The position numbers and the translations under genes were made by a program. From Symbiodinium natans (taxonomy: Eukaryota > Sar > Dinophyceae > Suessiales > Symbiodiniaceae), in NCBI GenBank assembly GCA_905221605.1, contig CAJNDS010002191.1, forward strand, positions 448,710 to 512,709: a DNA stretch of 64,000 nt, in the 5' to 3' direction. The notes under the pieces are model-generated. The model saw nothing but the letters and a program-made list of their open reading frames with translations, was not told where the DNA came from and made no database searches. Positions 10,713 to 22,803 of the stretch are shown here, piece after piece (positions within the stretch are counted from its first letter, which is position 1; every line of letters starts with the position of its first letter).

Positions 10713-11685
10713 ATCATGTTTAAATACAATCTGTTTTTGCAGCCCCTGGTCCTCCTGTAGACCTTCCCGATAGCTGTCGCCGGAATGATCGTGACCTGGA
10801 CCCAGCTCAAACCCTGAGCCCAAAACCCTGAAAACTTACCATCGGTGGTTGAGGCGTAGGGCTTGAGGTGCGAATCCTCCTCTTAAATGGCTCGGGGCGG
10901 CTAGTGCGATATCATCCAACCGGATAGCTTCAATACCGGAAAAAAGGAGGGTGGAGGTGGAGGGAGGCGCGGGAGGGGGAAGGTTGGGTATTCCTGACCC
11001 CATGTCTCAAGAATTTAGATTATTGTAAACAGGTTGGGTGTTTGGGACCCAAATTCTTCAAACCGAGTGCCTTGTCTTTGCTTAGATCAGATCCAATAAC
11101 TGAATTAACTGAAATGCTGCCGCATTGAATTATTGTTACAACTTTGGGGTCCCAAGCAATTGAAATAAATAGTTTCGTAGTACAAGCCGCTTCACTTTTG
11201 TCAAGAACTGTGGGTTCAATTTTTGAATAAGCGAAATAAATTCAATCAAGTTCTTTTGTACCATATGTACATATATATATATACACACACTTGACTTATA
11301 TTATATATAATATGTATAAAGATGATGTACATACTTTAGACGCTAAATCGACCCTAAAAGCCTGTATACATTTTGTTTGAAACTTATTCATTGTTTCAAA
11401 TACCGTACGACGTATCTTCAAACATAAACACAAACTGCTCATGTTCACTTTTAAATTCAGTTTTTAAGTCTGCGCTGGAGATGGAATATGATTCATATCT
11501 CCATCCAAAGTTATGAGACAATCCAGCAACCAATGTTCGTAAGATCTGCTTGGTAAGCGAAGGAAACTTCGACAACAATTTCCCACTACATTCCGACGAT
11601 CTCTTTCAACATCGATCGCGCGGATTCTGCACAAAAAGAAGTCCCGAGCAGCAGTTCAATTGGCCAAGCATCGGTGGCGCGTGAC

Positions 11686-11871
11686 CTGAACCGTCTGTGT
11701 GTACGTCATTGCCTCGTATTGGCCCGTGTTGCGGTTCTCTTGGTCCTTCAGCAAGATAAGCGCTCCAAGGCCACAAAGGCCGCAACAGCAGCAGGTACAT
11801 GCCAGAATCAGGGATATCACAACCAGCGTCATGCAAATGACGAGGACGGCGTCATCCCCTTGCGCGCCCAT
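11686..11871 (-). CDS. Putative first exon of a small membrane protein
   Basis: ATG lies after an in-frame TAG, and 62 codons run to CAG|GTCACG in phase 0. After MGAQGDD comes one hydrophobic segment, AVLVICMTLVVISLILACTC, then CCCGLCGLGALILL, and a polar tail KDQENRNTGQYEAMTYTQTV. It has one or two membrane spans with a cysteine cluster. The continuation is not certain; a frame at 11396-11578 on the same strand could be a later exon. No family recognised. Confidence 0.38.
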
Positions 11872-12422
11872 GGCTTCGGTCTACCCTCTGCGCCGGACTC
11901 TGCAGGGCGTCTCAATCCTGAACTCGCGCCAATATTCACGACATCCCAGCATGTTGTGCCTTGTCATAGGCTCAAGGAATCTCGTGGGCAGCTCCTCAAA
12001 ATGGCTTGAGTTTACCCCCATGACCCTACAGCACGTTTGAGAGGTGACCGACCTCGCAGGCTACAGTAGATGGCATAGGCTCTGAGAGCCTTTTGGCATG
12101 ACGGGCTTTCAGGGAATGAGTGTGCACTTCTGTTCCGCATCCCGAGCAAAACTCCACACTTCAACATCCGACCCTTGGAGAAAGATCTCACCAACCCTGC
12201 GCAGACCCCCACGAACCCAATTTACTTCTTAGACCCCACACTCTAAAGCCTAAACCAGGGTGATACTCGACACTACAACCTCCTGGTCACCAATGGATCA
12301 GGGCTTTGTTCTCTCCCTTGCATAAGCTAGCGAACATCTTTTTTATGAACCCGAATCTCAACCCAAGCCGAGCCTAGACCATGATGAACTTGGATCCGAT
12401 GTAGCACCTGGGTGTAGGGCTC

Positions 12423-12809
12423 ATGCGGAGGTGCTTCCTGCACAGTTTGCCTGAGGCACTCAAGAGTCCTACAACATCATGTAACAGAATGAAGTACGGA
12501 CACAGCTCTGCAAATTGTACTCTGGACCCTGCTGAAAATGAACAAGATGTGCTCGAAAGACATGTCTGCGGCCCATTGTGGGGCCCTCGACACGTGCTGC
12601 CGAGGTACCGGATGATCACGCCGAATCCACCACCTGCACATGAGCTTAAAGAAACATGGGAGAACCACGGGATGCCTGGCTTTGGGAACTTGCCCCGGTG
12701 GCTCACTGACATGACTTTGGATGCTCAACTTCAAGATTTTCAACATCCCTATAAGTCGAAGGGTGCTGTTCTTGTCAGCTTGCCCGCATCCCGCAGTTGG
12801 CGGATATAG
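12423..12809 (+). CDS. Hypothetical ORF, possibly decayed
   Basis: A 128-codon plus frame whose middle part reads like protein: ERHVCGPLWGPRHVLPRYRM, then HELKETWENHGMPGFGNLPR. Plus frames at 12721-13011 and 13031-13426 could continue it after frame changes. No domain is recognised and a minus frame is open for most of the same region, so this may be chance or an old insertion. Confidence 0.22.
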   Translation: MRRCFLHSLPEALKSPTTSCNRMKYGHSSANCTLDPAENEQDVLERHVCGPLWGPRHVLPRYRMITPNPPPAHELKETWENHGMPGFGNLPRWLTDMTLDAQLQDFQHPYKSKGAVLVSLPASRSWRI

Positions 12810-13795
12810 CAGAGGCCCACAACACATCGACGGATCTTCGCTAAAGCCTGAAAATGCCCATGGCCCGTCACTGCAGCAACTCAAAGCTCCACTCCCACAC
12901 AAGCGAAACCTTACTGCTGACAGGATTTGGACCCAGCATAGGTTCCAAAGAATTGTCGGGTTAAGGTTACAGTGGCTTACTGGCTATGTTTTCTACGGCG
13001 GCACACGTTGACCGTAGGGTTGTCTAAAGGGTGATAAACCGGCTTACCCACTCGGATATGAGGCACAGTACATGCGCTCCACGCAGAATGCCAGGTGCCG
13101 GACGCCCGCCGTGCCCCGCAGTGCCGCGCCAAGTGGAGGAGACGGCCCACGGGCAGCAACCGAACCTGCTTGCGAACATATGCGTTCCAGGGCAGGCTTT
13201 TCGCATTTTCGAGATTTGGGGACGGTCTCTGAGACGACCTATGCATCCTGTGAGAAAAGAAGCCATGGTCATGGCCTATTTTCAAAATCTCCTGCGCCTG
13301 CCAAACAGGAGGGAAAGCGGGTCTAGGGGGAGTGGGCGGGACCTTGCTGACTTCCAAAGAGCGTCTCTGGCCCATCCGTTTGGGTTCGGGGAGATCTATA
13401 GTTTAGGGTTTATAGGGTCTAGTTGAGGACCCGGGTCTCCCCCATAGCAAGGGTTCAGGTGAGGCCTCCGCGGGATCGATGCTCTCCGGTTCCAGCATGT
13501 CCTGGACATTCGGCCCAGGGACCCAGGGGGAGGGGCAGTTCTGCTCATGAGGGACTTCGGTGAGACTTGAACCTATATTCTTGCAGCCTTACAGAAGGGG
13601 GCCAGGCTTAGAGGTTTGCCCCCAGGTGAAGGTGGGGGTAAGATGGCTTGAGGATGCTTCAAGGCTGCAGGTTTCAGCCAAACAGCCTTTTGGACACAGG
13701 GACAGCCATTCAGAAGGACTGCCTTCGCCATGGCTGTTCATTAACTCAAGGCGAAGCCCTTCACTTGTACACTTGAACAAGAAACTACAGAGTTT

Positions 13796-13843
13796 CCCCC
13801 CCCCCCCCCCCCCCCCCCCCCCCCACAAAAAAAAAAAAAAAAA
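13796..13843. repeat. Poly-C / poly-A junction
   Basis: About 28 C followed by about 18 A with single interruptions. It is the complement of the poly-T / poly-G junctions at 16919, 40925, 43576 and 46406. Confidence 0.95.
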
Positions 13844-14255
13844 CAACACAAAACAAAACCGGAAGCGAGCTCCCCTCCGAGCAGAAAATCAAGCCCTCAA
13901 AGCTGCTCGGTGCCAAGTCTGACTGCGGCAATTGTGGGAAGATCACGCGGGCGCTGCCCGGGCGACTCTGCTAGACGCTGTGTTTTCTTGCCGGTAACTG
14001 CGGTCTGTGGCCGGTGGCCCCCACTCATTGCTCGTGTGTGTCCCAAGATTCTACATTGAAATCTGAGCTGAGGTCGAGAAGACCGGGTTCAGGTGGATGA
14101 TTCTTAAAAAAAGGTAACGGCTCGAGGAGCTGTCCGATATAGTGCCCAAGATGCTGAGATACGATGGAATGCAGAAGAGGGTGGCCGAAAGCAACTCTCA
14201 AAGACAATGGAGGTTCTTGGAGGTTCTTGTGTCTGAACCCTCGCTCCCTAAAATC

Positions 14256-15304
14256 CTATATACATTTCAAGCCTAGGGCTTTGCGGTCCTCCGTGGGAAC
14301 GGCCGGCTGTTCGTTGTCCGAGTCCTCCCGCAGCAGTGGGGGGAAGTTCAGAGTAGAATAAACCCCAAGCAGGTACCGCCCATGAATCGTGCGTTGACGA
14401 CCCAAGATGGCACGCTGAGCACCTGTACGACAGACATCTTCTTCGGATTCCGATGGTTCCAGCGTTGTAAGACGCCGGCTAGTACAAGGAGGATCGGAGG
14501 ATCCGTCCCGGCCGAAATCGTCATCCTCCCCCCCGCCCCCCCCACAAGATAAGCAGACGCCCAACCTCCACATTCCTGCACTCTTGACAGCATGTGGCTG
14601 CCAGGAGACGATTCTGCATCACGCGGTCGCTTGAATGTTGTCTCGCCATCTGTGTCCTCGGCGGTGCATCCACTACATCTGGCCTTCCAAATTCTTTCCA
14701 TTCGTCTCAGTGCAGCGCGAGAATTCTTGCCAGCCAGTGTTCAAATTCATCAAAAGACCCCCAATCCTCAGCACCATGCGGCTTCGCTTAGATGGGACGC
14801 GTGTCCGTACAACTGAGGTCCAGTGAATCGTAACAGGGGAAAAGGCTTTCTCTCTTGAATGTTGGCGAGCGTTGTTGGGACCATTTTCCCCAAAAGCAGG
14901 GGCTCCTCCCCGATGGGTCACCCACCGTGGTCGCATATGTCGGGTCATCCTTCACGCCAAGGCGTTGACGTGCATACCTCCATATTGAGATCTGGCCCAG
15001 TGCGCCCAGAATCCCTCCGTGGTGGCTCCTTCAGCGCATGTCGAAGGTCATAGGACGCTGTGCCTTCGTTGTGCGCCGTTTCTGCTGCCGTGTGAGTTCC
15101 TTTGGAATCAATACTCCAACCCCTGCTGCCGTAGATCTCTCCACGGATCCACCCCTGCAACTCGGAGTACAGAGGAATAAGAAATCGGTGCATACGCCGT
15201 GCGGCGTGTTGCAGAAACCCGAACCCCGTCAGCATGTACCTCTTGTTAGTAGCCACCTGAAGAAGGGTAGGCGCAGTCCACCCCCTACAGTTGTGGCGCT
15301 GCAT
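14256..15304 (-). pseudogene. Chain of overlapping minus frames, possibly decayed
   Basis: Four minus frames overlap end to end: 15304-14945 (RYMLTGFGFLQHAARRMHRF), 14948-14673 (RTRVPSKRSRMVLRIGGLLM), 14701-14348 (RCSGCTAEDTDGETTFKRP) and 14573-14256 (SRRLTTLEPSESEEDVCRTG). The switches between frames fit a gene or element broken by frameshifts, or several exons. No reverse transcriptase, transposase or other motif is recognised. A plus-strand island at 15291-15345 (VALHVWQSCLLKRLQPA) overlaps the start of the chain. Confidence 0.25.
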
Positions 15305-15479
15305 GTTTGGCAGAGCTGCTTACTCAAGCGCTTGCAGCCAGCCGGGTTAGAGTCAAGACACCCCCTTAAACCCCGAAACCCCCGGCCCCCACGGTGAAGG
15401 TGCCTGCGCCCGAACACAGCAGAGGAAGCCTCCCTTCTTCGCCTCACGGGCACTCATCGGACTTAGGTAGGGTTTAGGG

Positions 15480-16900
15480 TTTAGGGTTTAGGTTTGATAA
15501 AGTAGCTCGGATTGGTCTTTACAATTTCAGGACACCGGCCCTGTAAGTAATCCTCATGATCAAAAAAGACGAGAAGCTAAGTCACTGAACTGAGCCCACG
15601 AGCCCAATCACCGAAGCACAGGGGATCTCTCTCCAAGCAGCCGTGAAGGCTTAAACCCCTTAAACCCCTGAACCCGAAATCCTCCCTGCGATCCCCCTTG
15701 TTTGAAGCCTTGGCTTTTGGCGCGCTGGATTTCGAGCCGCTAGCCTGGCTTTCAAGGGGAGCGAAGAGGGGCTTTTGGGTGTTAGGGTTGAGTGGCTTGG
15801 GGGAGGTTAGGGTTTGTTCTTTGGGGGGGGGGGGGGGGGGTTTAGGAGTTCAGGGTCTAGCCATAAGGAGTTTGGGGCTTCGGGGGTGGCGAGGGCTGCT
15901 GCATTTTTAATGGCTTTGGAGGCCCTGGACCCCCTTTGAATGTAACTTGCACGTACAAGCAACAACTCATGGTTCGGACATAGAGTGGTTGCGACACTTT
16001 TCCCACCCCTTCGGACCTGGTCGCCACGGCCATCAACAACTTTGGACGACTTAGCCGATCAGGGAGCAACTGGCTACCGAGTCTCTCGGAATCCTATGAC
16101 ATCGTTATGACATCCTTTGAGCAATCAGGTCGACTACCCTACCACCCACTTCCGAGCAAGCTGACAAACATACTCTTCATTCTTGGTACCACAACCCTGA
16201 AAATTTGCCTCTAAGCCATCTGTCTTCCAGAAAACTTCTTGTTTAACCAAGCAAAGATCGATCCTGGGCCGTGGGAGCTGGAGATGAGTTAGGGGCCGAC
16301 TGATGGTTCCTGTACGCTGCATGTCGCACGACACCGGAGTGGGACTTATAACTGATAGGATTCCGGCTGAGACTTCAAGAACGCCTCGGCGCATTTTGCG
16401 CTTGAACTGAGGTGAGACGCCCGATGCTGGGGTGAGCGAATTCGACCAGGTGGAAACACAAATCTGCCAAAGCCTACTTTTGCCCCTGGGTTTAGGTTTA
16501 GGGCCTACGACTTAGGATATAAAACCGCTGCACAATATTCCTAAACACGATTCTTAAGCCCTTCCAGGGACAACATGTTAACAAACAATATTGACTAGAC
16601 GTACCCTATTCCCCTGAGCCTCGAAGGCTTAAAGACGTTTCCCACTTCCTTCGCTCTCATGACACAGGGGTTTTGGAACCTCTCCCTTTTCTGGTCAGCG
16701 CTGGCACTGGTATGAGCCGTAGCTTCTTCGTGACTGCAATGAACCTCGGGCACATCCCGCTGCTTGCCCTTGGGCCCCTTCGTTTTGGGCCGCTACAGCC
16801 GTGAGGCTCGGGATTAATAGGGCTTCAAGGTTTTGCCACTGCGGGGTGGTAGAGTCACAACAGGCTTCAGAGAGATGCCGGTACTCGTTGCAGATGTTCG
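15480..16900. other. Stretch with no gene recognised
   Basis: Mixed sequence with a G run at 15822-15840 and a few telomere-like words near 16490-16505. Minus frames at 16134-16394 and 15857-16069 have no identifiable motif. Confidence 0.4.
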
Positions 16901-16918
16901 TATTGTATTTATTTATTG

Positions 16919-16939
16919 TTTTTTTTGTGGGGGGGGGGG
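16919..16939. repeat. Poly-T / poly-G junction
   Basis: A T run switches to a G run (with one TG step). It is one of several such junctions. Confidence 0.9.
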
Positions 16940-17149
16940 ATGTTTGCCACTGCAGGATGTTGAGCAAGCTTCGTTTCTCGACGGCTCAAACGCTACTGAT
17001 TTGGGGGGGAGCGGCCATGCGACCTAGGTGAGCTGGAGAAAACCCTCAGCGCCCACAAACCCACGCCCTGGAGTGAACACCCAAACACCCCTTCAACACT
17101 CAAGGCCAGCCCGACTCCCATGCACCATAGACCCCTGAACCCTTATCCC

Positions 17150-17255
17150 AAAAAACTCTATCAAACCCTATAAACCCGATAAACCCTACAACCCCTATAA
17201 ACCCGATCAACCCTGTAAATAACCCTACAAAACCCTACAAAACCCTATAAACCTT
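17150..17255 (-). repeat. Degenerate CCCTA-type repeat
   Basis: Units of AAACCCTATAAACCC and AAAACCCTACA lie directly to the left of the candidate terminal exon at 17255-17320. Confidence 0.7.
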
Positions 17256-17320
17256 CATGCAATGCCAGGGCACTGTTCCAGGCCCAGGGGAGCTGGCGGC
17301 CCCAGCAGGTCCTTCAGCGC
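17255..17320 (-). CDS. Putative terminal exon
   Basis: After CCACGCAG the minus frame reads ALKDLLGPPAPLGLEQCPGI, then A and a TGA stop, with 15 of 20 third positions G or C. It lies downstream of the ABC transporter stop. It could be the last exon of a gene enclosing the transporter or of a separate gene. The plus strand also has an open frame here. Confidence 0.33.
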   Translation of the reverse strand, partial: ALKDLLGPPAPLGLEQCPGIA

Positions 17321-17733
17321 CTGCGTGGTTCGAAACCCAAACAAGTAGGCACCCCGTGAGATTTCAGAGATTGCAAGCCGGGCTTCCGAACATGATTCCA
17401 TAAAAGCATGAGGCTTGGGATGCTTCAGCTTCTTAAGGTAGGGTTTAAAAAGGGCTTGGAGACGGGATCATCAATCAGGCCTCCAGCTGCACATCCCATG
17501 GCCAGCAAAGCTTTTTGTTGGTGCAGGTGCATCTTTCACCTCAATCAGGCATTAGCCTCTCACGATGACCGTCCTGGCAGTTTTGCCACCAGGCCGTGCA
17601 TGATCAACCGAAGCTATGTGCAGCACAAGGTGAACGCAGAAGCTTGTGATGCACAAGCGTGGAACGGCAGTATAGGCGTGCCGGTCTCTTGCAGCACTGC
17701 TATGCACTGCTCAAATTGGCAACTGGAGCCTTT

Positions 17734-18165
17734 TCACTCCGCAAACCAAACGTGCCTCTCACAGGTGATTCTCGATTCCTTCTTGCCGGTTATATCAGGC
17801 TCAGGAAGTTTGACTGTGGAGGAAGCTCTCGTGATCTTGTCCCGGGTGTGGGAGCATTCACTCATCGTCCACGAGCCCTTGAGGTCACCATGGTAGTGGA
17901 GCTCCCTCTCATGGAAGAGTTTCAACTCAATCTTGTGAGAAATGGAGAACACGGCAAGATTCAGCCGCGTACAGCGGTCATACAAGTCGTGCTCCACATC
18001 AGGTGATATTCCATTTGTGCACTCGTCCAGCACCACGAAAGAGGGTCGGTGGTAGAAGAGCCTTGCAAAAGCCAGTCTCTGCTTCTGGCCTGGTGAGAGA
18101 TCTTTTTGCCAATCACGAACATCGTCGAGGCCTGGTCTAACAACGAGGCCCGCATCATTGAATTC
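17734..18165 (-). CDS. ABCD-type half transporter, exon 2
   Basis: 143 codons ending in a stop at 17734, in phase 0 with exon 1. They hold the second half of the nucleotide-binding domain: signature LSPGQ (residues about 571-575, replacing LSGGQ), Walker B FVVLDE (591-596) with catalytic Glu596, D-loop region CTNGISPDVE, and H-switch His625 in VFSISHK. Upstream, LDDVRDWQKD is the family's conserved lead-in. The last 40 residues (after ELHYHGDLKGSWTMSEC) are not recognisably conserved and may be read-through into an unrecognised intron. With exon 1 the product is 691 residues, within the normal 650-750 for ABCD half transporters. Confidence 0.85.
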   Translation of the reverse strand, partial: EFNDAGLVVRPGLDDVRDWQKDLSPGQKQRLAFARLFYHRPSFVVLDECTNGISPDVEHDLYDRCTRLNLAVFSISHKIELKLFHERELHYHGDLKGSWTMSECSHTRDKITRASSTVKLPEPDITGKKESRITCERHVWFAE

Positions 18166-18257
18166 CTTACTGTTGGTTCGGAGGGAATGAGGGAATGAGG
18201 TACCCTATATCCCCCTATATATACCCATTTAAGGGATGTTATAGGGTACCAAGATTC
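18166..18257 (-). other. 92-bp fold-back intron in the ABC gene
   Basis: On the minus strand the exon reads ...CAGCTG and the intron runs GAATCTTGGTACCC...AACAGTAAG, bounded by direct repeats GGAAT. Removing 92 bp restores ...AQLEFNDAG... in frame. Placed with AG|G at the acceptor, the ends are GA and AG, a non-canonical pair known from dinoflagellates. The inner sequence has inverted repeats GGTACCCTATA and TATAGGGTACC, so it resembles an introner element with target-site duplication. A related start (GGGAATGAGGTACCCT) occurs at 38528-38543. Confidence 0.8.
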
Positions 18258-19901
18258 CAGCTGAGCTCGCCCGTCATGTATGACGGTCGGGGAAACATGA
18301 GCCCAACGAAGGCAGGTACGCACATCATCGTCGCTGCAGCCTGCCATCCTCATCTCTTCCACGGACTGTGGATAGATGACCAGGTCACGAAGCGAGCCAC
18401 AAGGCACAAAATTTACTTGCGTCAAGAAGTATATTTCCTTGTCGTCTGGCATGGTGATGGTTCCTTCTACCAGCGGCCACAGTTTGCGAATGACCCGAAA
18501 GAGGCTAGACTTTCCGCATCCATTACCCCCGGTCACTAGTACACGCTGTCCACGCTCCACTGTGAAGTTCAGGTCTTTGACAAGCAGTGTACCATCTGGA
18601 CGATACACAGAAACGTGCTCGAACTTCAGGTGCTCACCCTGCAGGAACACTGGGGGACTGGGACCACTCTTGGCTGCATCGATCTCTGCACATAACACAG
18701 GCGGACGCACTTCTAATCCCAGCATGAGTTGACGAACTCGAGTGGCAAAGCCGCTCAATCTCCCTATGCGGTTTGTGAGCTCGAACAAATCCTGAATGGC
18801 TGTTGCCATGGCCTCCATGTTTCTCCAGGTGGATGTAAAGTACTGTGCAATTTGATCGCTCGTAAACGGTGGCAACTCTTCTGACCGGAGGCGCAAGGGC
18901 CTCGCAATGAGGATCAACCCAATCACTGTACAAAAATATTTGTTCAGGTACTGCCTGAGCACTTCGGAGTTAAAGGAGAGGTTGATAGTACGCTTGCAGT
19001 GGCTCATGAGCTCCGCAAAGGACACGTTCAGGACATCCTTCTCCGGCCGCTCGCCACCCAGGAAGGCAATCTGCTCACAATTCGTGATGAGCTCAGAGTG
19101 CTTCCCTCGGAAATTGCCCTCCAACCTTTGCTCGCCAGCTGCCAACTCGCCAAACGGAGGCAAAGTCACCGCCGAGATGCACGAAGCAAAGGCAAACCAA
19201 GAGTATAATGTCAAGGGTGTTGCAAGGCCCTGAACCCGGCTGAGCTCCACGGAATAAACGAGGAAGTCCACAATGGGCTTCAACGATTGCGAGAAGACTT
19301 CCGCAAAGACGTCGGAAAACCTCTCCACATCTGAGGTGATTTGGTGGTCGCAATTGTCTATCTTCTGTCCGACTTTGTTGGCCTTGTAGAAGATCATATC
19401 TTTGGGGCGCATGTACTTCTCGTGACACCAAAGTGTGATCTTTTCACGGACTTGCAATCTAAGGGCGCTGATGTAGTACTTTAGAAGTGCGTTCAGCACT
19501 GAAAGAAAAACAGTTGCACCGGCAAACTCCGAAACCAGTCTGGCCAGTCGAACAAAATCTTGCGACACCACCGAATTCACAATACTGCCCCAGTGCTTGG
19601 AGACCCAAACAGAGCCAACGGTGCGCAGAAGCAACATCAGCGACAGCTTTGCAACGGTGAAGAACTCCCGAACGCTACAAGTCGAGCCCAGAATAAACCT
19701 CATCAGGTCTGTCAAGCCTTCCACCTTGGGCTGCTTGTCACTCTTGACCTTCAGGTTCTTGGCCTTGTAAATTTGCACCCTCTCGCTGAACTTGCTGACG
19801 AAGCTTAAGAAAACCAGCCCAGCACCAAGCCCTAGCGCGCCACTTCGGCGTGGGTGGCGCACCATGACGACCTGGGGCACAGGCTTCATGATTCGTGGCA
19901 T
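18258..19901 (-). CDS. ABCD-type (peroxisomal) ABC half transporter, exon 1
   Basis: 548 codons from ATG at 19901. The transmembrane domain has hydrophobic spans near residues 23-36, 83-100, 128-147, 209-221, 228-250 and 322-336. The EAA-like loop ITNCEQIAFLGGERPEKDVL (272-291) and the stretch NCDHQITSDVERFSDVFAEV (183-202) match the ABCD pattern. The nucleotide-binding domain follows: Walker A GGNGCGKSS (458-466), Q-loop Gln495 in YFLTQVNFVP, and CGSLRDLVIYP (501-511), a hallmark of peroxisomal fatty-acyl transporters (ALDP/PMP70 type). Such proteins dimerise and carry acyl-CoAs or fatty acids across the peroxisomal membrane; substrate and organelle are inferred. No other intron is needed, unlike the neighbouring split genes. 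Without the intron at 18166-18257 the frame runs past the exon end into about 98 unrelated codons. Confidence 0.88.
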
Positions 19902-19959
19902 GGCTGCGGTCGCGTAGATGGGATTCGCGACTTCTCTCTGTTAGCAGCCGTAGACGCCT

Positions 19960-21421
19960 TGTAGCTACATCAATTTAGGGTTTAGGGTTCCGTGGAATGT
20001 TTCTGCCATACTTCTGTCATGAATATTAGTGAAGCTTCTTTTGGCATGCTCTGACCCTCCTTGCTTGGGCCTCAGGTCGCGCGATCCCAGTGCGGCTTCG
20101 CTGGCACTCAACAAGTCCAGGTGCAAGGTTCCTCGCAAGAATGAGGTGGGTTGTGGATCTGATTTTTCAAACCCAGAACTGGCCTGGTAGAGGCTCGACT
20201 CCTCTTGAAGCGTCAGGGCCTCCTGCAGCACCAGGGGCACGGCTCTGAACCCTCAACCTTCAAACGTGCAGAACCTAGGCCGGAGCCCGATGTGAAAAAG
20301 AAAGACTACCAACACTTGCAGAGGCCCCTGATTCTCGGATGCAAAAGTAGGGAGTCTTTATGGCGACTCTCCAGAGGTGGCTCTCTACACTGTTCACTAC
20401 ACCCTTGAAACAGCTCACCAGAGGCTCTGCTTAGTCGATCTAACACCATCTACACACGCACAGGCTCCTCTCGAAACCATGGAGCCAGCAGAAAGGGTTC
20501 AGGGTTTAGGGTTTCCGTCTTAAGACACCACTTCCATGGCCCCAGAGCCCGCATCCTCAGTTGCCCCTGACACCACACTCCCTCCACTTGCTCCTGCGAC
20601 TTGTGCTGGTAGAGGACCTCGGGGCCACACGGTACACTTTAGAAAGGTTAAGTCTGTTGAAGGCTTCGGCTGCCATAGGATCAGGGGGGTAGGTATCTCA
20701 GTAAGTTATCGGGCAGGAGACATGAGTGCGGCCTCACTTTGCCAAAAGCTTGAACAGGCCCGCAGTTGCTGCAAAGCCGCCTTGCGCAGTGTGCTGCTGG
20801 CAATGGACCTCGGCTGGTGAGGGTGTGTAGGGCAGTGTAGTCTGTAGGGCAGCGCAGGTGCTGCCCCAGTGACTACGGCGTTTCAGAGGCTCTGCACCCC
20901 CCTCCCCCCACGAAATCCTAAACGCCACGGGCATCAGAGCCAGCCAACAGGAAGATGGGAGGAAGTGCAAACTACCGAGATCTAAACTGAACTCCCTGCC
21001 CCAAATCCAATGACCCAAAGCCACAAGAACCAAGCGCAAAAACGCAAGCAGGAATCACCACCAAGTGGCCGCACGCCACCCGATCCCTTGCTGCGGCAGA
21101 TGTGGAACGCCTTTTACAAACTTGCTCGTTACTGGGTCGTTGTTTTTTGCAGGGTAATTACTTGGTCTCTCCAACATCCAATATGGACCCCATGACCAAG
21201 GACTCAAAAGCCGAAGAGTCGAGTGGATCGGGAGATTTGGCTGCTTGAAAGGCTTAGAGTCTTAGAGCTTACCTGGAGCCCCATTTGTGGCTTCCTTCTT
21301 TGGGGTACCTGGCTACCTGCTTCGAATATCACGGGAAGTGGGCTTCGCCGCAGAAGGACCTACAATTGCGGACCTCCAGAGCCAGCGGCTCTTGGACATG
21401 TGGGGGCATGGCTTTGACAGC

Positions 21422-21453
<32 letters not shown>

Positions 21454-22790
21454 GGTTGATTGTGTGGGGCTTGTAGGAGAATCAAAATTCTTGGTTTTGG
21501 CTTAGGATGAAGGAGCTTCTGCTGTTCTGCTACCAGGGTGAACAGCTCAACGGTCACCAAGCTTCTGCAACCAACCCGATGAAGCACCAAAGCCCAGAAA
21601 CCCTTAACCCCAAAGCCCGAGATATGGGCATGTCCCCAAAGAAGGGTACCCCGTTTGTGCCCCAAAAAGAATAGAACTCCTGTAAAGGGACCCAAAAAGG
21701 GGTACCTGTGTTTTCGGAACCCCCCCCCCCCCCCCATATCTTCCCTGGGTCCTCCAGGAAGTCGTCCACGCCGCCGGGTGAGAGACCAAGATCCCGGGAC
21801 ACCTCTTCCGTACTCTCTCGCTGGGGAAGGGAAGGGGAAGGGGGGGTTTTCCCTCCTGCACAGGGGTTGGGGGGGGGGGGGGGGGGCAGGGAGAGGGGGT
21901 TTATAACCCGAAACCCTGTGAAGCTCCAGTCCCTGCCCACCGTGTTTAGGGGCGGGGGGGGGGGGTGGTGGGGTCAGGGAACTCGCCTAGCTGACCGCTC
22001 TCTGGGAATCTGCAGTACACTTTTTTCTGGAAAGAGTCATCAACACATGCCACTCACTGAGCAGACTCCATGTGTGATGGCAGAGCCCAGGCACAGAAAG
22101 AAAGGGATGTAGGGTTTAGGTTGAGGGCAGTTTAGGGTGGGGGGTTCCAAGGCCTTGGAGGTTCCACCTTTCATCTTCAGGAATTGTGCAGCACCTTGTA
22201 TAGTCGGCTGATTAATCGTGCTGTCTCCGTTTATGTTACCCGAACACCCAAGACAAAATGTCAGGCTCTGCGCTGCTTGGGGGGCATAGCTCAAACAATA
22301 CGTATGCTGTAAGCTTTGGTTAGCAGGGGCATCAAGCCCATCATATCATGTTCACAATACGGATAGTCACAACAATCAGTAACAATCCGTATTCATTATT
22401 AGTCCGGATGACCCTGGCATTGATTATCCTCAACAACTGCGTGTTAGGAGCGAGAGTGTGCATGAGCGTAATGAAACTGCAGACTTTGACAGCCATCCAA
22501 AACCAAATCTACAAACGGAAACTGCGCATGGATATCTGCTAGCTCAACTGACAAGGCCCTCAGCTCCCGAAACCGGGAGGCCCATCGTCTGAGACTTTTT
22601 CTCGAAACCCTGAATGCCCTAAGGAAGCCCCTATACCCTCCTACCTGAACCCCCCAAAAACCCCTTAATCAGGGCCTCAGTGTACCTTGAGGGTATCTTA
22701 AGGGGGTCTAGGTAAACCCTCCAATCCGATGCGGAACATCTACAAACGCCTAAGCCCGAAAAGGTCCTGCAAAAGCCCGGTAACGAGTCC
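19960..22790. other. Stretch with no firm gene
   Basis: Contains homopolymer runs (poly-G at 21425-21452, poly-C at 21721-21735, G runs at 21869-21886 and 21955-21966) and weak candidates: a plus frame near 21081-21195 (MWNAFYKLARYWVVVFC) and a minus frame near 22180-22290 (GCSGNINGDSTINQPTIQGA). Neither has adequate support. Confidence 0.35.
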
Positions 22791-22803
22791 GCAGCTGCGA
22801 AAC

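Noticed and set aside
17408-17896. 162-codon plus frame
   Set aside because: It overlaps the antisense of the ABC transporter C-terminal exon and has no motif of its own.
18195-18732. Plus frames over the ABC gene
   Set aside because: Antisense shadows of the Walker A to signature region.
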